From Candidatus Eiseniibacteriota bacterium (GTDB lineage Bacteria; Eisenbacteria; RBG-16-71-46): a stretch of DNA of 9,637 nt. Positions 5,314 through 9,637 of this stretch are shown piece by piece; the first letter of the stretch is position 1, and every line of letters begins with the position of its first letter. The translations under genes were made by a program, and so were the position numbers. The notes beneath the pieces are model-generated. The model was not told the origin of the DNA. It saw only the letters and a list, made by a program, of their open reading frames with translations, and made no database searches. Location: positions 1 to 9,637 of the forward strand of contig VBOS01000255.1 of assembly GCA_005893185.1 (NCBI GenBank). The letters are read 5' to 3'.

Positions 5314-6657
5314 TCAGTGCCGCGCGATCCCGTATTTCCGCATCTTGCGATGCAGGTTCGTGCGGTCGATGCCGAGGCCGGCGGCGGCCTGCGTGACGTT
5401 CCACTCCGCCCCCTCGAGCGCGCGGCGGATCGCGTCGGCCTCGCGGCGCTCGATTTCGCCGCGCAGCCCCACGCCCTCCTCGGACGCCGGCGGCTCGAGC
5501 CACACGGCCAGGTCCTCGGCCCGCACCATGTCGCCGTCCACCAGGATCGCGGCGCGTTCCATGAGATTCTTCAGCTCCCGCACGTTGCCGGGCCAGGCAT
5601 AGGCCTCGAGGATCCTGCGCGCCTCCTCCGTGAGCTGCTTGGCGGGCTTGTCCTCGGCCGCGCAGGCCTGGGCCAGAAAATGCCGGGCCAGCGCCGCGAT
5701 ATCGGTGCGCCGCTCGCGCAGCGCCGGCACGTGGAGGGGCAGGACGTTCAAGCGGTGGAACAGGTCCTCGCGGAACTCGCCCGCTCCGCGCGCCGCAGCG
5801 AGATCCTTGTTCGTGGCGGCCACGACCCGCACGTCGCACCGGAGCGTGCGCGTGCCCCCCACGCGCTCGAACTCGCCGGTCTCGATCACGCGCAGCAGCT
5901 TGGCCTGCGCCTCGAGCGACAAATCGCCGATTTCGTCGAGGAACAGCGTGCCCTGATCTGCCATCTCCAGCCGTCCCTTCTTGGGCTGCACCGCGCTGGT
6001 GAAGGCGCCGCGCTCGTAGCCGAAGAGCTCGCTCTCCACCAGATCCTTCGGGATCGCGGCGCAGTTGAGCTTGACGAACGGACCGCCTGAGCGCTTGGAG
6101 AGCGCGTGAATGGCGTGGGCGACGAGCTCCTTGCCCGAGCCGTTCTCGCCCGTGACCAGGACCCGGCCCTGCGATGGGGCGACGCGGCGCACCTTCTCCA
6201 TGAGCGCCTCAAGCGCCGGGCTCTCGCCGATCATGCCGAGGTCGCCGCCCGTGCCGGCAGCTGCGCCGCGCCGCACGCGGGTGATGCGCGCGGCCTCCTC
6301 CAGCACAGCCAGCAGGTGCTCGGCGTCGAGCACGCCTTTCCCGATGAAATCGAACGCGCCACGCTTCGCAGCACGAAACGCGTTCTCCGTCGTGCTCTTG
6401 CCTGTGACCACGATCACGCCCATGTCGGGCGCCACCTCCCGGATCTTGAGCAGAGCGTCGAGGCCGTTCATGCCCGGCATGTCGAGATCGAGGAGCACGG
6501 CGTCCATCACGCGCTCCGCGAGCATCCGGAGCGCCTCGTCTCCGTTCGCCGCCTCCTCGACCGCGTGTCCTCCGTCTTCCAGCATCCCGCGCAGCCCGAG
6601 GCGCACGTCCCGATCGTCGTCCACGACCAGGACCTCCAACCGGGCGTTCGAGCTCAT
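5314..6657 (-). CDS. NtrX/NtrC-family sigma-54-dependent response regulator
   Basis: A 447-residue protein of three parts. The receiver domain (about 5-122) has the acidic pocket D13-D15, phospho-acceptor D57 (in 'LLDLDMPGMNG'), T85 and K107. The AAA+ ATPase domain (about 140-375) has Walker A 'GENGSGKE' (170-177), Walker B 'LFLDE' (238-242) and arginine-finger region 'FREDLFHRL' (295-303). The C-terminal Fis-type helix-turn-helix 'NVTQAAAGLGIDRTNLHRK' spans 420-438. It should be phosphorylated by the kinase encoded just before it and use ATP to open sigma-54 promoters. Two residues are odd: the sigma-54-contacting loop reads GAFTSA (217-222) instead of GAFTGA, and K107 is followed by Gly instead of Pro. 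The 'TNLHRK' recognition helix is NtrX-like. ATG 6657 overlaps the kinase stop (ATGA) and has AAGGGA upstream. Confidence is high for the class, moderate for NtrX rather than another NtrC-type regulator. Confidence 0.9.
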   Translation of the reverse strand: MSSNARLEVLVVDDDRDVRLGLRGMLEDGGHAVEEAANGDEALRMLAERVMDAVLLDLDMPGMNGLDALLKIREVAPDMGVIVVTGKSTTENAFRAAKRGAFDFIGKGVLDAEHLLAVLEEAARITRVRRGAAAGTGGDLGMIGESPALEALMEKVRRVAPSQGRVLVTGENGSGKELVAHAIHALSKRSGGPFVKLNCAAIPKDLVESELFGYERGAFTSAVQPKKGRLEMADQGTLFLDEIGDLSLEAQAKLLRVIETGEFERVGGTRTLRCDVRVVAATNKDLAAARGAGEFREDLFHRLNVLPLHVPALRERRTDIAALARHFLAQACAAEDKPAKQLTEEARRILEAYAWPGNVRELKNLMERAAILVDGDMVRAEDLAVWLEPPASEEGVGLRGEIERREADAIRRALEGAEWNVTQAAAGLGIDRTNLHRKMRKYGIARH

Positions 6658-8186
6658 GCCGTTCCCTTCGGAGCCCCGGCGGCCGCCGGGGCGAGCGGCA
6701 GCGCCAGGCGCGCGCACGCGCCGCCGCCCTGCCGGTTCTCCAGCGTCACAGTGCCCCCGTGTTGGGTCGTGATGTCGCGCACCAGCGAGAGTCCGAGCCC
6801 GCTGCTCCGCTGCTTCGTGCTCACATAGGGCTCGAACACGCGGTCGCGCACCGCCTCGGGCACCCCGGAGCCTCGGTCGAGGATCTCGAGCACCGCCTGG
6901 CTCCCGGCCGCGAACGTGCGCAGCTCCACGCGCTCGCCCGGCGGGCTCGCCTCGCGCGCGTTCACGAGCAGGTTGTGAATCGCGCGGGAAAGTAGCAGAG
7001 AATCGCCCCGCACCGGGAGCGGGGGACCGGGGTGGATCTCGAGGGACGTGACCTCCGGTTCCTCCATGCCGGCCGCGGCCCGCGCGACCTCGGTGAGATC
7101 GAGCGGCTCGAAGGCCGGATCCGGAAGCCGCGCGTACTGGGAGAACTGCTCCGCCAGCCGGCCGAGCTGGCCCACGCCCCGGTCGAGCAAGCCGAGGCTG
7201 TCGCGGACGGCGGCCCGCTGGCTCGGCTCGACCGCTTCGGCACGAGCTGCGAGGCGGTGCAGCGAGAGCGACATGGGCGTGAGGATGTTCTTGAACTCGT
7301 GTGCGAGCCGGCGCGCGACCTCGCGCCACGCCGCCTCCCGCTCCGCCTGCTTGAGCGAATCACGCGCCGCCTCGAGCCGCGCGGTCATCACGTTGAACGA
7401 CTCGCCCAGCGTTCGCACCTCGCGCGCCCCGGCGGGCCGGATGCGCGTGCCGAGGTCGCCGCCCGCGACTCGCTCGAAGGCCCGCGCCACCTCGCGCAGC
7501 GGCCGCGACAGGCCGCGCGCAAGCGAGGAGGCGAGCACGAGCGCGACGGCCACCAGAGCCACGACCACGAGCGAGACCAGGAACCACAGATACTGACGCT
7601 GGAGCTTCACCAGCACGCCCAGCTGGCCGTAGCGGCTCACCCCCAGGCCCACGTCGTCCACGCGTGCGAAGAAATCGGGGGCGACCCAGATGCCGGTGAT
7701 GAGCGCCCGATCTCCGTTCACGGACGCGACCGCCGCGATCGCGCCGCGGGCCGAGTGGATCACGCGGCTCGCTCCGATCGAGGGCTCGATCTCGGGGCCG
7801 AGGTCGGGTCGGTCGATCGCGATCACGCCGGGCGGCGCGAGCTGCTCTAAGAGCTGCCAGCGGCCCGCGGCCCGGCGGTAGACCTGGATGAAATCGAGCC
7901 CGGCGGCCCGGAGCGCCACGCGCAGCCGGTCACGGTCGTGATCGGCCAGCGGCCCCGCCGGGAACTGCTCCGCCAGCGCGTCGGACTGCGCAAGCGCCAC
8001 CGCCTCCACGCGCGCGAGCGTGGTGCGCGTGACCTCGAGCGCCGACTCGAGCGCACGGTTCACGCCCGGCCGGAACCACCGATCGGCCGAGCGTCCGAGC
8101 TGATCGAGCGTGAACGCCGTGTAGAGCGCCGTGGGAACGAGCGCCAGCGCCAGCAACGCGAGGGTGAGGCGGGCGCGCAGGGTCAT
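6654..8186 (-). CDS. NtrY-like membrane sensor histidine kinase
   Basis: A 510-residue kinase likely to phosphorylate the adjacent NtrX-like regulator. The first membrane helix covers about residues 7-27. An extracytoplasmic sensor region of about 170 residues follows (28-198), then a second helix (199-222, 'YLWFLVSLVVVALVAVALVL') and a HAMP linker (223-275). The dimerisation/phospho-acceptor helix is 'WREVARRLAHEFKNILTPM' with His296. The ATPase domain has N-box 'HNLLVNAREAS' (404-414), G1 'DRGSGVP' (437-443), F-box 'FEPYVST' and G2 'GLGLSLV' (463-469). The H-box 'WREVARR(L)AHE.KN.LTP' is typical of NtrY, but the usual Pro after KN is Ile and there is no PAS domain between HAMP and HisKA. 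I start at ATG 8186, directly before the first helix; ATG 8246 would add 20 residues lying over the end of rlmN. The ribosome site is weak, so coupling to rlmN 31 bp upstream is likely. Confidence 0.9.
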   Translation of the reverse strand: MTLRARLTLALLALALVPTALYTAFTLDQLGRSADRWFRPGVNRALESALEVTRTTLARVEAVALAQSDALAEQFPAGPLADHDRDRLRVALRAAGLDFIQVYRRAAGRWQLLEQLAPPGVIAIDRPDLGPEIEPSIGASRVIHSARGAIAAVASVNGDRALITGIWVAPDFFARVDDVGLGVSRYGQLGVLVKLQRQYLWFLVSLVVVALVAVALVLASSLARGLSRPLREVARAFERVAGGDLGTRIRPAGAREVRTLGESFNVMTARLEAARDSLKQAEREAAWREVARRLAHEFKNILTPMSLSLHRLAARAEAVEPSQRAAVRDSLGLLDRGVGQLGRLAEQFSQYARLPDPAFEPLDLTEVARAAAGMEEPEVTSLEIHPGPPLPVRGDSLLLSRAIHNLLVNAREASPPGERVELRTFAAGSQAVLEILDRGSGVPEAVRDRVFEPYVSTKQRSSGLGLSLVRDITTQHGGTVTLENRQGGGACARLALPLAPAAAGAPKGTA

Positions 8187-8217
8187 CGAGCCGCGCGTGA
8201 GCCCAGTCTCTAGAGGG

Positions 8218-9282
8218 TCAGGCGCCCAGGCCGCCAAGCTGGCCACAGGCGGCCCAGATCTCCCCGCCCAGCGTGCGACGCACCGTGACCGCAGGCGCGC
8301 GGGGCATCAAGCGATGCGCGAATGCCTCCACCGCCCGGTGGTCCGGCCGCTTCCATTCCAACCCCGGGACGGGATTGTAGGGGATGAGGTTGATCTTGCT
8401 CGGCAGAGCGCGCGCCATGTCGGCGAGGCGGGCGGCGTCTTCGGGGCGATCGTTGACGCCTGCGAGCAGCGTGTATTCCAGCGTGACCCGGCGCCCGGAG
8501 CGCTCGCCGTACTCGCGCGCAGCGGCCATCAGCTCGCGCAACGGCCAGCGCCGGTTGACCGGCACCAGCCGGTCGCGCAGCTCGTCGGTGGTGGCGTGAA
8601 GCGAGAGCGCGAGGCCGAGCTGGAGTCCCTCGCCCGCGAGCTTCCGGATCTGCGGCACCAGGCCACTGGTCGAAACCGTGATCCGACGCGCTCCCATGTT
8701 GAGCCCCCGCTCGTCGCGCAGGATGCGGATGGCGTCCATGAGCGCCTTGTAATTGGCGAGCGGCTCCCCCATGCCCATGAAGACGATGTTGAAGCGCTCG
8801 TCCTGCCAGCGGTGGAAGTCGCCCATCGCCACGACCTGGCCCACGATCTCGCTCGCGGCCAGGTTTCGCTTGAGCCCCATGAGCCCGGTGGCGCAGAACG
8901 CGCAGCCCAGAGCGCAGCCGACCTGGCTCGAGAGGCAGAACGTGAGGCGGCGCGTTGTGCGCATGGAGACGCATTCCACGCGCGCCCCGCCCGCGAGCTC
9001 GAGCACGAACTTGTGGGTGGCGCTGTCGGGTGTCGCGAGCACAGCTTCCGCGGGTGGCAGGCGCAGGTCGCACAGCTCCTCCAGGCGACCGCGGAACGAG
9101 AGGGGCAAATCGGTCATGGCCAGCGGGTGCCGTTCGTGCTTCTGGTAGACCCAGGAGAAGAGCTGCTGCGCCCGGAACGTCGGAAGTCCGTGCGTCACCA
9201 GATGGCTGGCGAGCTGGTCGCGGCTCAAGCCGTAGAAACTGGGTGGCAGCTGTGCTTGCTGGATCGGCTGGACGGGGGTCAT
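8218..9282 (-). CDS. rlmN: RlmN, dual-specificity 23S rRNA (A2503) / tRNA (A37) adenine C2-methyltransferase
   Basis: A 354-residue radical-SAM enzyme of normal length. It methylates C2 of adenosine in 23S rRNA near the peptidyl-transferase centre and A37 of certain tRNAs. The radical-SAM cluster motif is 'GCALGCAFCATG' with C123, C127 and C130. The two catalytic cysteines are present: C116 in 'FCLSSQVGC' and C346 in 'AACGQL', the positions equivalent to E. coli C118 and C355. The SAM-binding 'FMGMGEPLANY' is at 168-178 and 'ITVSTSGLVP' at 201-210. The stretch before AACGQL reads 'RRTLGGEIW' where 'RRSRGxDI' is usual, a mild departure. ATG 9282 gives the expected N-terminus; the ribosome site is modest (AGGA/GGAA). 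It is probably the first gene of the leftward unit with the kinase and regulator, although a housekeeping enzyme and a two-component pair need not be functionally linked. It is transcribed away from an ArsR-type gene. Confidence 0.95.
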   Translation of the reverse strand: MTPVQPIQQAQLPPSFYGLSRDQLASHLVTHGLPTFRAQQLFSWVYQKHERHPLAMTDLPLSFRGRLEELCDLRLPPAEAVLATPDSATHKFVLELAGGARVECVSMRTTRRLTFCLSSQVGCALGCAFCATGLMGLKRNLAASEIVGQVVAMGDFHRWQDERFNIVFMGMGEPLANYKALMDAIRILRDERGLNMGARRITVSTSGLVPQIRKLAGEGLQLGLALSLHATTDELRDRLVPVNRRWPLRELMAAAREYGERSGRRVTLEYTLLAGVNDRPEDAARLADMARALPSKINLIPYNPVPGLEWKRPDHRAVEAFAHRLMPRAPAVTVRRTLGGEIWAACGQLGGLGA

Positions 9283-9316
9283 GGTCCTGATTCCGGTAGA
9301 GGAGGGACAGCGGTGG

Positions 9317-9346
9317 ACACTAGCAAAGCCAAGCGCTTGCGGTCAA
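9317..9346 (-). promoter_or_regulatory. Candidate sigma-70 promoter of rlmN
   Basis: On the minus strand TTGACC (plus 9341-9346) is followed after 18 bases by TAGTGT (plus 9317-9322), which keeps the T1, A2 and T6 of the -10 consensus. Transcription would start near 9310, about 28 nt before the rlmN ATG. The spacer contains the palindrome CAAGCGCTTG, a possible operator. Confidence 0.4.
9330..9339. repeat. 10-bp perfect palindrome CAAGCGCTTG, possible operator
   Basis: The palindrome lies between the divergent rlmN and ArsR-type genes, inside the spacer of the putative rlmN promoter. A dimeric repressor bound here would block that promoter. The match to any known ArsR-family operator is not established; ten bases of perfect symmetry could also be chance. 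Confidence 0.35.
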
Positions 9347-9358
9347 TCCCCGCCTATG

Positions 9359-9375
9359 TTATGCATGCTTATGCA
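9359..9375. repeat. TTATGCA direct repeat with internal TGCAT-N4-ATGCA inverted repeat
   Basis: TTATGCA occurs at 9359-9365 and again at 9369-9375, one helical turn (10 bp) apart. The same stretch contains the inverted pair TGCAT (9362-9366) and ATGCA (9371-9375). It is a short AT-rich island in a very GC-rich sequence, at the start of the ArsR-type gene, and may be a promoter or autoregulatory site. It partly overlaps the chosen start codon, which makes ATG 9376 an alternative start. Confidence 0.35.
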
Positions 9376-9637
9376 ATGGATCGACGCGCGGCTCGCAGCC
9401 GCAACATCCTGGCCTGCCTCGGTGACTCCTCACGCTTCCGGATCGCGCTCCTGCTGCTCGAGGGAGAGCGATGCGTGACCGAGCTGGCCCTGGCGGTGGG
9501 GCTCTCGCAATCCTGCACCACCCGGCACCTCCAATACCTGGAGCGAGAAGGGCTCGTCCGGGGCGCTCGACAAGGGAAGCGGGTCGTGTTTCGGCTCCGG
9601 TCCGACCGCGCCCGGGTGCGCGAGCTGCTCGCGTGGG
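9361..9637 (+). CDS. ArsR-type winged-helix transcriptional regulator, 3' end cut by the window
   Basis: The visible 92 residues form an ArsR/SmtB-like winged helix: 'ILACLGDSSRFRIALLLLEG' (16-35) as the first helices, 'CVTELALAVGLSQSCTTRHL' (38-57) as helix-turn-helix, 'QYLEREGLVRGARQGKRVVF' (58-77) as the wing. Such proteins are dimeric repressors released by metals, redox or other signals. The α3 metal motif CVCDLC of ArsR is not present; only its first Cys (C38) remains, so an arsenic role is unsupported. The start is uncertain. ATG 9361 and ATG 9376 lack ribosome sites. GTG 9313 has an excellent one (GGAGGG at 9301-9306, 6 bases away) but would add 16 weakly protein-like residues across the probable rlmN promoter. 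The family N-terminus length favours 9376 or 9361. The gene is divergent from rlmN; its targets are unknown, possibly a gene beyond the right edge. Confidence 0.75.
   Translation, partial: MHAYAMDRRAARSRNILACLGDSSRFRIALLLLEGERCVTELALAVGLSQSCTTRHLQYLEREGLVRGARQGKRVVFRLRSDRARVRELLAW

Noticed and set aside
3743..5602. 619-residue open frame on the + strand opposite the barrel gene and regulator end
   Set aside because: It lies antisense to two well-supported genes, crosses the intergenic gap without change and has Arg/Ala/Val/His-rich low-information sequence. Long antisense frames are expected at this GC content.
8208..8215. CTCTAGAG palindrome in the rlmN-kinase gap
   Set aside because: Eight bases is too short to support an operator or terminator, and no other promoter-like sequence accompanies it.
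8187..8246. Earlier kinase start at ATG 8246
   Set aside because: It would overlap the end of rlmN and add 20 residues unrelated to a kinase N-terminus, with no ribosome site. ATG 8186 directly precedes the first membrane helix.

Overview
The window is a GC-rich stretch of bacterial chromosome of about 9.6 kb from a Gram-negative organism. The diderm reading rests on an outer-membrane beta-barrel with a C-terminal phenylalanine and on a sigma-54-type activator. The coding bias (G/C in nearly every third position) fits GC-rich Myxococcota, Gemmatimonadota or Candidatus Eisenbacteria-like lineages, but nothing here fixes the phylum. I see no tRNA, rRNA, CRISPR, insertion sequence or phage gene.

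Layout on the + strand, left to right. (1) The 3' part of a DUF3224-like gene (2-322), visibly less GC-biased than the rest. (2) A GC-rich gap of about 335 bp holding a candidate terminator hairpin, a second hairpin and a good promoter (TTGACC-N17-TATCGT at 573-601). (3) A tightly overlapping three-gene unit: an ECF sigma factor (658-1227), a zinc-binding anti-sigma factor (1224-1847) and a membrane protein with a bactofilin-like beta-helix domain (1825-3039). This looks like a self-contained envelope or redox-stress circuit, with the anti-sigma factor holding the sigma factor at the membrane and the third protein as likely target or partner.

The + strand unit ends tail to tail, with only 3 bp between stops, against a leftward set of genes read from about 9282 down to 3043: rlmN (rRNA/tRNA adenine C2-methyltransferase), an NtrY-like membrane histidine kinase, an NtrX/NtrC-like AAA+ response regulator, a short Omp85-like outer-membrane barrel protein and a secreted DUF4390 protein. 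The kinase and regulator overlap by ATGA. Between regulator and barrel gene lies about 220 bp containing sigma-54 (-24/-12)-like elements, so the regulator may act on its neighbour. A perfect 24-bp palindrome at 2990-3013, next to the convergent junction, is the best candidate for a two-way transcription stop.

At the right edge an ArsR-type winged-helix repressor gene (from about 9361, cut by the window end) diverges from rlmN. The small region between them carries a putative rlmN promoter, a 10-bp palindrome and a repeated TTATGCA element. Overall this is a regulatory and envelope neighbourhood. The points most worth following up are the NtrYX-barrel-DUF4390 grouping with its possible sigma-54 promoter, the GAFTSA variant in the regulator, and the ECF/anti-sigma/bactofilin-like operon. 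I found no clear evidence of a wholly new system.
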